From Bdellovibrionales bacterium GWA1_52_35 (GTDB taxonomy: Bacteria; Bdellovibrionota; UBA1018), in the NCBI GenBank assembly GCA_001769805.1, contig MEPO01000028.1, forward strand, positions 1 to 64,000: a stretch of DNA of 64,000 nt. Reading direction: 5' to 3'. The first letter of the stretch is position 1, and the number at the start of each line of letters is the position of its first letter. Positions 37,806 through 47,054 of this stretch are shown here, piece by piece. Both the position numbers and the translations under genes were made by a program. The notes under the pieces are model-generated. The model was not told the DNA's origin. It was given only the letters and a program-made list of their open reading frames with translations, and ran no database searches.

Positions 37806-39848
37806 ATGTCCAGTGTCTCGCCATCCGATGGCGGCTATCAATATTACCAGCGAACGGTCACCGAGTTGGAGGACGAGCTTGCAAAGGAAGTCCGCCGTGC
37901 CCGGGAGCGTGAAGAATCGGGTGCGGCCAGACTGGAGCAGAATTACAAGGATGAACTCGCCAAGCGCGACCGGGACCTTGAGGATACCGTCAATTCAATA
38001 AAGAAGAATTCGGATCGTTACGTTGCCAGCGAGCGCGCCAATGCGCGCGCGGAAGTGGACGAACTGAAGGCCAAAACGTACGATCGGAACGGACGTTACA
38101 ATTCGGAGGCAAGTGCGCTTGCGCGCCAGCTCGCCGAACAGGAACGGGCGCACGAGACTGTGGAGGACCGCAACCGGACCCGGATGAATGAAGCACAGGA
38201 AGACAGCAGTCGTCGGACTGAAGAGCTGCACAAGGAATATGAAGGCAAGCTCGAAAAAGCCGTGACCGACACGCGCAAGTCGATTCTGGAAAGCACGGGC
38301 AAGACTTCTGAAGAGCGGAATCACGAGAACGAAAACACCCGGCTCGAAATCCAGAAACGCTACGATAAGATGGACCGCGAGCGGATCGAAGAAGTCAATA
38401 TGCAGAGGCGTCGTTTCGAAGCCGCTTACGGAGAGACCGAGCGGGATCAGGAGCACCGGACCAAAGGGTTGCTCGAGACCTCGCAGAAAATGTTGCAGAC
38501 CCGGCGCGATGATGATCAGAAGCGGATCGAACGCGATACGAAGCGCCTGACCGAAAGTCACGAGAACGAGACCAAGCTGCTCCGTTCGCAGGTTTCGCTT
38601 CTTGCGGATCAGGGGAAGGACTACGTCAAGGGGAAGGCCGAGGGGGTTTCTGAAGCCGTCAAGCAATATGAAGATGATTGGCGCGATCGCGTGAAAATGA
38701 CCGCCAATGCTTACGAAAATGAAATTTCCAGCCTGAAGGACCAGGCCAAGAAGTCGGATATCTATTTCAACCATCTGAACACGGAAAGTCTGCGTGACAA
38801 GGATGCCTACTTTGCCAAGCTTCTTGCGCGGCAGGGGCTTGAGAGCCATCAAAGGGAAAAATCACTTGAAAACACCTTCAACAAGGACCGGGAGCAAATT
38901 GAAAAAAAGTTGAGCGAAGAGAGATCCCAGTCCAAGAAGCAACTGAATGCCGAGCTGAAAGACGCTGATCGTCTGCGGGCGACCGCCCTCGAAAATCAGG
39001 CCAAGACGTACCAGGAGCAGATGCAGAGGCAGCGGGTCAACAACAATGAAAAGCTCGATAAGCTCGAAAGTTCGCTGAAGGGCATCCAGACTTCTAGTGA
39101 TGCATCGGATATATCCCCGGCAGCTGAAAGTGCCGTAAGGAAGAGCATCAATTCAGAATACGAGAAGAACTTCAATGAGGAGCGGGAGCGCAACAAGCGG
39201 TCCACTGAAAGCATCCGGCAGGAATATTCATCCCGGGTCAGGGATGCGCTGGAGCAGGGCGAGGCGGTCAAGACCCGGTTGACCCGGGCCCATGCCTCAG
39301 AAAACAATCTGGAACGCATGCAGTTTCTGGATCACGTGACCGATGTACTTGAAGACAAAAATTCGGCCGTCAACGCCAAAGAGGCGGATTCCCGTCGGCA
39401 GGCTGACCTGGCCCAGAAAAATGTGGCGCAATATATCGAAAAGCAGCGGCGGGAATTTGAGGAAATAGCGCGGACCCAGAAGGAAGAGTCGAGTACCCGG
39501 TTGATGTCTGTTCAGCAGCAGGCAAATTTTAACATGAAAATGGCACAGAGAGCTTTCGCTGCGAAGCAAAATGAGATAGTCCGGGAGTACGACAAAAAGC
39601 TCACGGATCAGAAGCGGGAATACGACGACCGTCTGGATGAGATGAAATCTCAAAGTCATCAGGCGGTCAGGGATGCGGATCGAAGGAACAAGCTGGCGCT
39701 CGACGAGCAGCAGCGGATGTTTGATCAGCGATTGTCTCAGTTGGAAGTCCAGCATAAAGAACGCGAGCGCTACATCACGGAAAACTATCAGGAAGACCTG
39801 GAGAAAGTGAAGCGTTCCAATGCTCTCCTCATTCAAAAGAAGAGTTAA
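37806..39848 (+). CDS. Long coiled-coil protein of unknown function
   Basis: The 680-residue protein is almost wholly predicted coiled coil: heptad-like, rich in Glu, Lys, Arg and Gln (TVTELEDELAKEVRRARERE, RNKRSTESIRQEYSSRV). There is no signal peptide and no membrane helix, so it is cytoplasmic. GGAGG precedes the ATG. Its last 29 bases overlap the start of pyruvate kinase, so the two are probably co-translated. A cytoskeletal, scaffold or Smc-like role is possible, but no ATPase head is present. No named family is recognised. Confidence 0.8.
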   Translation: MSSVSPSDGGYQYYQRTVTELEDELAKEVRRAREREESGAARLEQNYKDELAKRDRDLEDTVNSIKKNSDRYVASERANARAEVDELKAKTYDRNGRYNSEASALARQLAEQERAHETVEDRNRTRMNEAQEDSSRRTEELHKEYEGKLEKAVTDTRKSILESTGKTSEERNHENENTRLEIQKRYDKMDRERIEEVNMQRRRFEAAYGETERDQEHRTKGLLETSQKMLQTRRDDDQKRIERDTKRLTESHENETKLLRSQVSLLADQGKDYVKGKAEGVSEAVKQYEDDWRDRVKMTANAYENEISSLKDQAKKSDIYFNHLNTESLRDKDAYFAKLLARQGLESHQREKSLENTFNKDREQIEKKLSEERSQSKKQLNAELKDADRLRATALENQAKTYQEQMQRQRVNNNEKLDKLESSLKGIQTSSDASDISPAAESAVRKSINSEYEKNFNEERERNKRSTESIRQEYSSRVRDALEQGEAVKTRLTRAHASENNLERMQFLDHVTDVLEDKNSAVNAKEADSRRQADLAQKNVAQYIEKQRREFEEIARTQKEESSTRLMSVQQQANFNMKMAQRAFAAKQNEIVREYDKKLTDQKREYDDRLDEMKSQSHQAVRDADRRNKLALDEQQRMFDQRLSQLEVQHKERERYITENYQEDLEKVKRSNALLIQKKS

Positions 39849-41298
39849 AATAGTTGCTACCCTGGGGCCCTCGACCTGTTCCCTGCAGCAGATCTCCGGG
39901 CTGGTGAGCGATGGTCTGGACGTGGCCCGGTTAAATTTCAGCCACGGCAGCCATGATTTTCATCGCGAGCTGTTCAGGAATGTCCGCGAGGCCGCGTCCC
40001 AGGCGGATCGTCATGTCGCAATCATGCAGGACCTGCAAGGTCCCAAGCTGCGGGTCGGGAAAGTGAAAGCCGGCGGCCTGGAGCTCAAAGCAGGGGATCA
40101 TCTTCTGCTTTTCCCCGAAGGCGCGGAGCCGAGGAGCTCGCTGCAGGGGCGAATTGCCGTGCCGATTTCAGCGGAGATAGCGCACGCCATTGCCGCTGAT
40201 CTTGAAAAGGGCGCGAGAATACTTTTTGATGACGGACGAATTGCAACCCGGGTTATCGAAGTCCGGGCTCCGGAAGTTGTCGTGGAAGTCGAGCTGGGCG
40301 GGCGCCTCACCGATCATAAAGGCATGAATCTGCCCGGCACACCTTTGTCGATGCCCTGCCTTTCGGAAAAGGACCTCGCTGATTTGAAATTTGGGCTCGA
40401 GCAGGGCGCGGATGCGGTTGCGCTTTCGTTTGTCCGTTCAGTCAAAGACATTGAAATTCTGCGGCAAGAGATCCGGAAGGTGACGAATAACCCGCCTCTG
40501 GTGATCGCCAAAATTGAACGCGAAGAGGCAATTGAAGAGCAGGATGCGATCGTCGCGGCGACGGATGGCATCCTGATCGCCCGGGGCGACATGGCCGTTG
40601 AAATCGGACCCGAGCGCGTTCCTTCGGTTCAGAAGTCGCTGATTCGCGCCTGCAATGAGCGGGGTGTGCCGGTGATCACCGCCACGCAGATGCTGGAATC
40701 CATGATCAGTGCTCCGACTCCCACCCGCGCTGAAGCGAGCGATGTGGCCAACGCCGTTTTCGACGGAACCGATGCAGTGATGCTTTCGGGTGAAACCGCC
40801 GCCGGACAGTATCCGAGGGAAGCCCTCCAGACTATGGTGCGAATCATTCAGAATGCGGAACACTGGAAGGGTGATTACTCCGCTCATCGTGAAGCTCTTC
40901 CAATCGAAGGTTCAGTACTGGACGCCATTGAGGCGAGCGCCGCGTTTTCCGCCAAACAGGTCGGTGCCGTGGCGATCGCCTGTATCAGCAATTCCGGGCT
41001 TGCCGTGCGCACTCTTGCAAAGTTCCGGCCCGATGTTCCTGTTCTTGCGGTTTTGGATGATGCGGCCATTTTACGGAAGCTCGCTTTCATCTGGGGTGTT
41101 CGTGGAGCCGTAATTCCCAAGTTGGTACCCACCGACGATTTGTTCTCGGTTGTGGAAAAAATGTTTATCACTCGTGGGTGGGCCCAGCTTGGTGATCTGG
41201 TCGTCGTGACTGCCGGTATTCCAACCCTCAGACGCGGCACCACCAATATGATGAAGGTGCATCGAATCGGCTCGGCTAATGGTTTGCATCACACATAG
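39820..41298 (+). CDS. pyk: Pyruvate kinase
   Basis: The enzyme makes pyruvate and ATP from phosphoenolpyruvate and ADP. The 492-residue protein has the normal start KRRVKIVATLGPSTCS, LNFSHGSHDFH, MQDLQGPKLRVG, the metal/substrate motif VIAKIEREEAIE, and IARGDMAVEIGPERVP. TATQMLESMI and SDVANAVFDGTDAVMLSGE are also present. The C-terminal allosteric domain is complete. Its ATG overlaps the end of the upstream coiled-coil gene by 29 bases, and mutS begins 5 bases after its stop. Confidence 0.97.
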   Translation: MLSSFKRRVKIVATLGPSTCSLQQISGLVSDGLDVARLNFSHGSHDFHRELFRNVREAASQADRHVAIMQDLQGPKLRVGKVKAGGLELKAGDHLLLFPEGAEPRSSLQGRIAVPISAEIAHAIAADLEKGARILFDDGRIATRVIEVRAPEVVVEVELGGRLTDHKGMNLPGTPLSMPCLSEKDLADLKFGLEQGADAVALSFVRSVKDIEILRQEIRKVTNNPPLVIAKIEREEAIEEQDAIVAATDGILIARGDMAVEIGPERVPSVQKSLIRACNERGVPVITATQMLESMISAPTPTRAEASDVANAVFDGTDAVMLSGETAAGQYPREALQTMVRIIQNAEHWKGDYSAHREALPIEGSVLDAIEASAAFSAKQVGAVAIACISNSGLAVRTLAKFRPDVPVLAVLDDAAILRKLAFIWGVRGAVIPKLVPTDDLFSVVEKMFITRGWAQLGDLVVVTAGIPTLRRGTTNMMKVHRIGSANGLHHT

Positions 41299-41303
41299 GA
41301 TAA

Positions 41304-44024
41304 ATGATGTCGACCGGAGCAGATGAAAAGGATGCAAGCACGCCACTCATGAAGCAGTTCTGGGAGTTGAAATCCCAGGCCGGTGATGCGCTCCTGCTTT
41401 TTCGCATGGGAGATTTTTACGAGCTCTTCGGTCCAGACGCGATCGAGGCAGCACGAATCCTGGAAATTACCCTCACAAGCAGGGATAAAAACAAGCCTCA
41501 CCCCGTACCCATGTGCGGAGTTCCTCATCACAGCGTGCAGAGTTATATCCAGAAGTTGCTGCGCTCCGGGAAAAAAGTCGCGATCGGCGAACAAATGGAG
41601 GATCCCGCTGCGCTCAAAGCCGGCAGCAAGCTGGTCCGTCGCGCCGTCGTGAGAACCTTTACGCCGGGTATTCATTTTGATTCCGAAGGCGCCGAGGCGA
41701 ATTACCTGGGTGTCATTGTCCCGGGGCGCCCGGGTGTCTGGGCTCTGGCCTGTCTGGATGCCGCTACAGGCGAAGCCCTGATCAGTGAGGAAATTTCCGG
41801 TGAAGCGCTTGAAGCGGAAGCCGGCGGGCTGCCGATCCGGCACGTTCTGGTGCTTGGAGAAAAGCAGCACTGGGAAGGTAAAGTCGGAGCAGCCGCAGGG
41901 GTTTTGTTTGAGAGCCTGCCCACGAATTATCTTTCGATCGAGCAGGCCAGTGACGCTTTGAAAAAGCATTATGACCTGGAACAGCTCTCTGGCTTGGCAT
42001 CTTCTGAAACCGCACTTCGCGCCCTCGGAATTGCCGTCGTCTATACCTTGCGCAGTCAGCAGCAGGCTCAACTGAGTCATCTCAGGTTGCCGGTACCGCT
42101 TCGCAAACCCAGCACCCTGGTGCTGGGCCCCCGAACCGCGCAACATCTGGACCTGATCAGCCTAGGGGGACAGGATACAACCCCCACGCTTTATCAGCTG
42201 ATCAATCGAACGAGTTCCGCCCTGGGTGCGAGAACCTTGCGCCAATGGCTCCTCGCACCGCTGCGCGACGTCGGCGAGATCTCCGCAAGACAAGCCGGTG
42301 TCCGCGAATTTGCAAACGGAAGCGAAGCCGGGATACGGGTTTTTTCAAAATTATTGAGCGAAGTCTACGATCTGGAGCGGATCATGGGGCGCGTGAATGC
42401 GAACCTCGCGAATCCGCGCGATACCCTTGCGCTCGGCAGGACCTTGAGCGTTCTTCCGGGGTTGGTTCATCTTCTTTCGAATTTCCAGGCTCCGGGTCTT
42501 TTGGAGCTAAAAAAACGCACGGCTCGCCTTGCCGCTGAACTTCAGGAGCTGGCACTGAGGATCACCACGCAGCAAGAGGACGAAGCACCGTTTGTAACGC
42601 GGGACGGCGGCATTTTCAAATCGGGTGTGGACCCCGAACTGGACCGATTGCTTTCGCTCAGTAAAAACGGCCAACTCTGGCTCGTGGAACTCGAGGCGCG
42701 GGAACGGGCGGCCACCGGTATTTCGACGCTCAAGGTGCGCTACAACCGCGTCTTTGGCTATTACATCGAAGTGACGCAAACCCATTTGAAAAATGTGCCT
42801 GCCCATTACCAACGCAAACAGACCACCGTGGGTTCCGAGCGCTTTTTCACGGAAGAGTTGAAAAAATTCGAAGACGATTTTGTCAATGCCTCAACTCGCC
42901 AGAAGGCATTGGAACAGGAATTGTTCCAGGCCCTGCTCACCACGATTCAATCGAAAACGGCTCCGGTCATGGAAGCCGCCGCCGTGCTGGGTGAAGTCGA
43001 TTCCAATATCGCTTTGGCAAAACTTGCGTTGGAGCCCGGCTGGAATTTTCCGGAGATCAATGATTCGCTGGAGCTGGTGATCGAAGCAGGCCGCCATCCA
43101 CTCGTCGACGTGGCGATGCGGGGGGGCTTTGTTCCTAATGATCTGAATCTGGGGACCGAGCCTGCAGGGGTGCGAACTCTGATTATCACGGGCCCGAACA
43201 TGGGTGGCAAATCGACGATCATGCGGCAGACTGCGTTGATTGTGGTACTCGGTCAGATGGGCGCGCCCGTGCCGGCACTCCAAGCGCGATGGGGAGCGGT
43301 CTCCTCTTTATATACGAGAATTGGTGCCCACGACGCGATCGCCCGGGGCCAAAGTACGTTCATGGTGGAAATGAGTGAACTCGCCCATATTCTGAACTAC
43401 GCGGATCAGCACTCTTTGATCATCCTCGACGAAATCGGTCGAGGAACCAGCACTTATGATGGAATGAGCGTGGCTTGGGCTGCACTGGAATGGCTTTGCA
43501 CGCGAATACGCGCTCGGACGTTGTTTGCAACCCATTACCATGAGCTGACCCGTCTCAGTGCGACTTTGCCCGCAACCGGCAATGCACATCTGGCCGTTGA
43601 AGGAACCCGCGCTTTGCGCGGGGGCTCGCTGCGGTTCCTTTATAAATTGAAGGACGGACCCACGAATGAAAGTTTCGGTATTCATGTCGCGCAGATCGCC
43701 GGTTTGCCCAAAGCGGTCGTTCAGCGCGCCTGGGGAGTTCTTGAGGAATTGGAATCTCATGCGCCTCAAGGCGGGACGGGGTCCCATATCCCAGGTCAAT
43801 TGTCGCTTTTTGGTTCACTCTCAAAATCCGAAGATGATGCCTCCGTTCCGGCTGCACCCGAAGAGATCGTGCCCCATCCGGTCCTCTTGGAATTGGAAAA
43901 TGCCGATGTGAACGGCATGACTCCGATTCAGGCGCTCAATCTCATTGCAAAGCTTCGGGAAATGTCTCTCGAAGCTTCTTCAGGGTCCGGCGCAGAGCCG
44001 AGCCGAAAGCCAGGCCGGGAGTAG
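41304..44024 (+). CDS. mutS: DNA mismatch repair protein MutS
   Basis: MutS binds mismatches and starts repair. The 906-residue protein has the mismatch-binding domain with the Phe-X-Glu motif (RMGDFYELF), the connector, lever and clamp domains, and the ATPase domain with Walker A TGPNMGGKST and motifs IILDEIGRGTSTYDGMS and LFATHYHELTRL. ATG 41307 is an alternative start three bases later. The C-terminal 27 codons overlap the end of mutY on the opposite strand by 83 bases. MutL is not in the window. It probably shares a message with pyk. Confidence 0.97.
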   Translation: MMSTGADEKDASTPLMKQFWELKSQAGDALLLFRMGDFYELFGPDAIEAARILEITLTSRDKNKPHPVPMCGVPHHSVQSYIQKLLRSGKKVAIGEQMEDPAALKAGSKLVRRAVVRTFTPGIHFDSEGAEANYLGVIVPGRPGVWALACLDAATGEALISEEISGEALEAEAGGLPIRHVLVLGEKQHWEGKVGAAAGVLFESLPTNYLSIEQASDALKKHYDLEQLSGLASSETALRALGIAVVYTLRSQQQAQLSHLRLPVPLRKPSTLVLGPRTAQHLDLISLGGQDTTPTLYQLINRTSSALGARTLRQWLLAPLRDVGEISARQAGVREFANGSEAGIRVFSKLLSEVYDLERIMGRVNANLANPRDTLALGRTLSVLPGLVHLLSNFQAPGLLELKKRTARLAAELQELALRITTQQEDEAPFVTRDGGIFKSGVDPELDRLLSLSKNGQLWLVELEARERAATGISTLKVRYNRVFGYYIEVTQTHLKNVPAHYQRKQTTVGSERFFTEELKKFEDDFVNASTRQKALEQELFQALLTTIQSKTAPVMEAAAVLGEVDSNIALAKLALEPGWNFPEINDSLELVIEAGRHPLVDVAMRGGFVPNDLNLGTEPAGVRTLIITGPNMGGKSTIMRQTALIVVLGQMGAPVPALQARWGAVSSLYTRIGAHDAIARGQSTFMVEMSELAHILNYADQHSLIILDEIGRGTSTYDGMSVAWAALEWLCTRIRARTLFATHYHELTRLSATLPATGNAHLAVEGTRALRGGSLRFLYKLKDGPTNESFGIHVAQIAGLPKAVVQRAWGVLEELESHAPQGGTGSHIPGQLSLFGSLSKSEDDASVPAAPEEIVPHPVLLELENADVNGMTPIQALNLIAKLREMSLEASSGSGAEPSRKPGRE

Positions 44025-45036
44025 AAGCCGAAATCCACTGAAAGCCCTGGGGTACTTTGCCGCAGAAGCGGGCGCCGCTGCCCTGTATCAGGTGAGTGGT
44101 TCTGGAAATTTTGTGACGTGTGACAATGTGGCGGGTTTCGATCCTGCCCAGAGACTTCCACGATGTCCTTGCCGAGAAGCGCGGGAAAATATTCTCGAGT
44201 TCCTGGCGGTTCGGAAGATCCCAGAGTCCTGCCCGCCACTCTCCAGGTAAACGCTTTCGTACAAGAATTTGCGTTTGCGTTTCATTGGCTATCAGACAGT
44301 AGAGTTCTTCTTGGATCTGCAGCCAGATTTTCTTTTTACGCGCTGTCGGAAAATTTTCGGGATCGCCTTTGCTGCGGGCCTGGCAAAAAGATTTCAAGGG
44401 ACAGGTCTGGCATGCTGGTTTTTTCGGACTGCAGACAGTCGCTCCGAGTTCCATGAGAGCCTGATTCAAAATACTGGGCGCGATCTTTTTTTCAAAAGCG
44501 GATTTTACAAAAAAGTCTGCAGCCCGCCAAAGCAGTTTTTTGTCTGAGTTCCGGTAAACGCGTGAAAGAACCCGCTCCACGTTTCCATCCAGAATGGGTT
44601 CAGGCTGATTCAAGGCGATCGAGAGAATCGCGCCCGCGGTATAATTTCCGATTCCGGGAAGTTCGAGCCAGGTTTCGCGGTCTTTGGGAAAACCCCGGGC
44701 CCCAATCAAAATAGCCGTCCGGTGGAGATTTCTCGCGCGGGAATAGTAGCCCAGTCCCGCCCATTGCGAGAGGACCTCGTCTTCAGAGGATTGGGCAAGC
44801 GTTTCAATATCCGGAAAGCGAGTCAGAAAACGTTCGAAATATGGGATAACCGTGGCGACCTGGGTTTGCTGCAACATGATTTCCGAGATCCAGACCCGGT
44901 AAAGCGTGGGCTTGTCCCGCCAGGGCAGAATCCTGCGACGCCGTTCAAACCAGTCTTCCAGACGCCGAAGCGTGCCAAAAAATTGACTGTTTTTCTTTTT
45001 GATAAACTTGCTCACTGCGCATCCATCCCATAACAT
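43942..45036 (-). CDS. mutY: A/G-specific adenine glycosylase MutY
   Basis: MutY removes adenine mispaired with 8-oxoguanine. From ATG 45036 it is about 364 residues; a TTG at 45051 and GTG at 45015 are other starts. The catalytic Glu is in WISEIMLQQTQV, the helix-hairpin-helix in LPGIGNYTAGAI, and the catalytic Asp in LDGNVERVLSR. The iron-sulfur cluster Cys residues are in CSPKKPACQTCPLKSFC. The C-terminal NUDIX-like domain is short. The gene converges on mutS with an 83-base overlap. Together with mutS it forms a small repair neighbourhood. Confidence 0.93.
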   Translation of the reverse strand: MLWDGCAVSKFIKKKNSQFFGTLRRLEDWFERRRRILPWRDKPTLYRVWISEIMLQQTQVATVIPYFERFLTRFPDIETLAQSSEDEVLSQWAGLGYYSRARNLHRTAILIGARGFPKDRETWLELPGIGNYTAGAILSIALNQPEPILDGNVERVLSRVYRNSDKKLLWRAADFFVKSAFEKKIAPSILNQALMELGATVCSPKKPACQTCPLKSFCQARSKGDPENFPTARKKKIWLQIQEELYCLIANETQTQILVRKRLPGEWRAGLWDLPNRQELENIFPRFSARTSWKSLGRIETRHIVTRHKISRTTHLIQGSGARFCGKVPQGFQWISASTPGLAFGSALRRTLKKLRETFPEALQ

Positions 45037-45066
45037 TTCCCTAGGCAGCAAGAAGGAATTTCCAGG

Positions 45067-45945
45067 ATGGATTTCAAGCTAAGCTCCAAAGTTTTATCGA
45101 CCGTCATCTGCGCGCTCGCGTGCACTTGCGGATCACAGGCTTCAGGAGCAGTTAAACCAAATTTCAAAGTCGTCATCGATCCTGGTCACGGGGGGGCGGA
45201 CCACGGCACGATCTTCGACAACGGCAAAATCCGTATTGCCGAAAAGGATGTCACCCTAGCGATTGCGCGACAGGTGGTCCAAAAGCTCAAAGCCCGTGGA
45301 ATTTCCGCGGCGCTCACGCGCAATTCAGATCTGGGTCTGGGGTTGCAGGCCCGTACGGCCCTGGCGAATAAATCCAAAGCCAATGTCTTCATTTCAATTC
45401 ACATGAATTCGGCTTCCGTGAAGGGCGTCACCGATGCCGGTGGTATCGAGACTTACATTCTGAACAATACCAGCAACTCACTCTCTCAGCGGCTTGCTCA
45501 TTTTGAAAATGCCGTGCAGTCTCCCGGTTCCACTCTGGCAGGTGGCGAGGAGGTCTCGGATAATCTGGATGTGGAGCTCATTCTCAAGGATTTGAGGCTG
45601 GATGCCAATCTTTCTGAAAGCAAGTTACTGGCCTGCGCGCTCCAGGGTTCCCTGACGCATGTGTCGCGGAAGATCGCTTCCAAAACGCGATCCTCTCCCA
45701 CCCTGCAGACCATGAAAGATCGCGGCGTGAAGCAGGCTCTCTTTTATATTCTGATGGGAGCCGACATGCCGAGCGCACTGGTGGAAGCGGGATTCCTTGG
45801 TAATGCCCGGGATCGTTCGATCGTGCTTTCTCAGGAGGGCCGGGAGGCCATGGGGATCGCAATTGCCCGGGCTGTCGAGCAATTCCGGCAATCCAAAGTG
45901 TCGATGGAAACCTCATCAGCGCTGAGCAGGTGTAAAGTAAATTGA
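45067..45945 (+). CDS. N-acetylmuramoyl-L-alanine amidase (Amidase_3)
   Basis: The enzyme cuts the bond between N-acetylmuramic acid and L-Ala of peptidoglycan. The 292-residue protein has a signal peptide (LSTVICALACTCGSQASGA) and a complete Amidase_3 domain. Zinc and catalytic motifs are VVIDPGHGGADHG, AEKDVTLAIA, FISIHMNSAS and ALVEAGFLGN (Glu). It lacks an AMIN domain or SPOR domain, so localisation must depend on other factors. It would act in cell separation or remodelling. It is divergent from mutY, sharing about 30 bases of intergenic DNA. Confidence 0.93.
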   Translation: MDFKLSSKVLSTVICALACTCGSQASGAVKPNFKVVIDPGHGGADHGTIFDNGKIRIAEKDVTLAIARQVVQKLKARGISAALTRNSDLGLGLQARTALANKSKANVFISIHMNSASVKGVTDAGGIETYILNNTSNSLSQRLAHFENAVQSPGSTLAGGEEVSDNLDVELILKDLRLDANLSESKLLACALQGSLTHVSRKIASKTRSSPTLQTMKDRGVKQALFYILMGADMPSALVEAGFLGNARDRSIVLSQEGREAMGIAIARAVEQFRQSKVSMETSSALSRCKVN

Positions 45946-46047
45946 CAGGTTTTGTACAGGGTTTGTCTATCGCACAGTCATCGGACTATTAAATATAGTT
46001 CTATTATTTCAATTACATATAGCTATTTTCCGTAAAGCAGGTCTGAA

Positions 46048-46053
46048 TTGACG
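46048..46053 (+). promoter_or_regulatory. TTGACG hexamer upstream of the small lipoprotein gene
   Basis: TTGACG lies about 99 bases before ATG 46152, in otherwise AT-rich intergenic DNA (45946-46140). It could be a -35 element; the downstream CTCTAT at 18 bases is a poor -10. Confidence 0.25.
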
Positions 46054-46151
46054 CAGCTGGCATTTGCCTTGCTCTATTCCCTCCCGAGAGAGTTGTTATC
46101 GTGACGAAAGCAGGATGTAGGAGTCACGAAGTTGAATGAGTGGAGGAAGAT

Positions 46152-46814
46152 ATGAAAGATGTAAATAAAAGGCGAATTGCTGCGATAGCAGCTGGCGCCG
46201 GACTTCTTGCCCTGACGGGCTGCGGAGGTCAGGCGAATAACGGTGGAGTCGGAGGCATCGGAGGCGGGCTGATTGGAGGCTGTATTCCAATCACTGCCCA
46301 AATCGGATTCACAGGAACCAATGTCTACTATGATTCCAGTAATATCCGTGGCGGGTTGATTCCCGGAACCAATCAAGCGATCGGACAGATTTCGGTCACG
46401 ACAGCTGCCGCAGGTGGACCTTATCAACGGCAGGGCTCTGACGGAACCATCAGCATGAATGTGCTTCCCCAGGGTGTTGTGGCACCCCAATACCCGTACA
46501 ATACGGGTTATTACCCGCCCGTAAATTCTTACCAGCCCCAGGGTGGTGCCAGTGTCACGGGCTTTATTGCCCTCAGTCAGCTGGTTCAGAATGACATTAT
46601 GATGAAATTCAGCAATGGAATGACCAATACCGGCTATGCGTATCCTTACACGCAGCCAGGAGTGGTCAATCCCTACACCCCACAAATACCAAATGTCTGT
46701 GTGAGTGGTGTTGCGATGGACGTCGGTCACACGTATCAGACTCACATGCTTTACGGTGGCAGATTCTATCTTTATATGAACAACACCCAGAATGGGTACA
46801 TTCTGTATATCTAA
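46152..46814 (+). CDS. Small Gly/Asn/Tyr-rich lipoprotein of unknown function
   Basis: The product is about 220 residues from ATG 46152, which has GGAGGAAG just upstream. The lipoprotein signal is RRIAAIAAGAGLLALTGCGG (lipobox LTGC). The next part is Gly-rich (GGVGGIGGGLIGGC), and the mature protein has a repeated Pro/Tyr/Asn pattern (APQYPYNTGYYPPVNSYQPQ). It has no recognised domain. A surface-exposed outer-membrane lipoprotein is likely. A strong hairpin terminator lies at 47016. Confidence 0.7.
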   Translation: MKDVNKRRIAAIAAGAGLLALTGCGGQANNGGVGGIGGGLIGGCIPITAQIGFTGTNVYYDSSNIRGGLIPGTNQAIGQISVTTAAAGGPYQRQGSDGTISMNVLPQGVVAPQYPYNTGYYPPVNSYQPQGGASVTGFIALSQLVQNDIMMKFSNGMTNTGYAYPYTQPGVVNPYTPQIPNVCVSGVAMDVGHTYQTHMLYGGRFYLYMNNTQNGYILYI

Positions 46815-46840
46815 ATTATCAAGACTCCTCCACGCGGGTT

Positions 46841-47017
46841 GTGGAAGTTGAAACGGTAGCAGAAGTGCCAGCGGAAGTTGAAGCAGAGTTGGGGCCAGTT
46901 GTGAAGTGTGAAGACATGCCCAGGTCGTCAAGAGTGCAAGCTGATGTTGATGCTGATGTAGAAGCTGAACAGACCCGCAAAAACCTTACGAAACGAAGCG
47001 AAGTGATCGTAAGTTAA
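46841..47017 (+). other. Possible small acidic reading frame, 58 codons
   Basis: GTG 46841 begins a frame rich in Val/Glu/Ala codons (VEVETVAEVPAEVEAELGPV and then VQADVDADVEAEQ) ending at TAA 47017. It is in a different frame from the upstream lipoprotein and lacks a ribosome-binding site. It may be a decayed acidic tail, or chance. Confidence 0.25.
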
Positions 47018-47053
47018 GAAAGGGACCCACACAGGATGTGGGCCCCTTTCTTA
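47016..47053. terminator. Strong hairpin terminator, possibly bidirectional
   Basis: AAGAAAGGG (47016-47024) pairs with CCCTTTCTT (47044-47052), extended after one mismatch by CCCACA/TGTGGG. It stands between the ends of two convergent genes. Confidence 0.8.
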
Positions 47054-47054
47054 G

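Noticed and set aside
37995-38852. 285-codon minus-strand frame opposite the coiled-coil gene
   Set aside because: Hydrophobic look results from reading the complement of Glu/Lys/Arg codons; no start signal.
46074-46931. 285-codon minus-strand frame opposite the small lipoprotein
   Set aside because: The plus-strand frame has a lipobox and a strong ribosome-binding site; the minus frame has neither, and crosses intergenic DNA.
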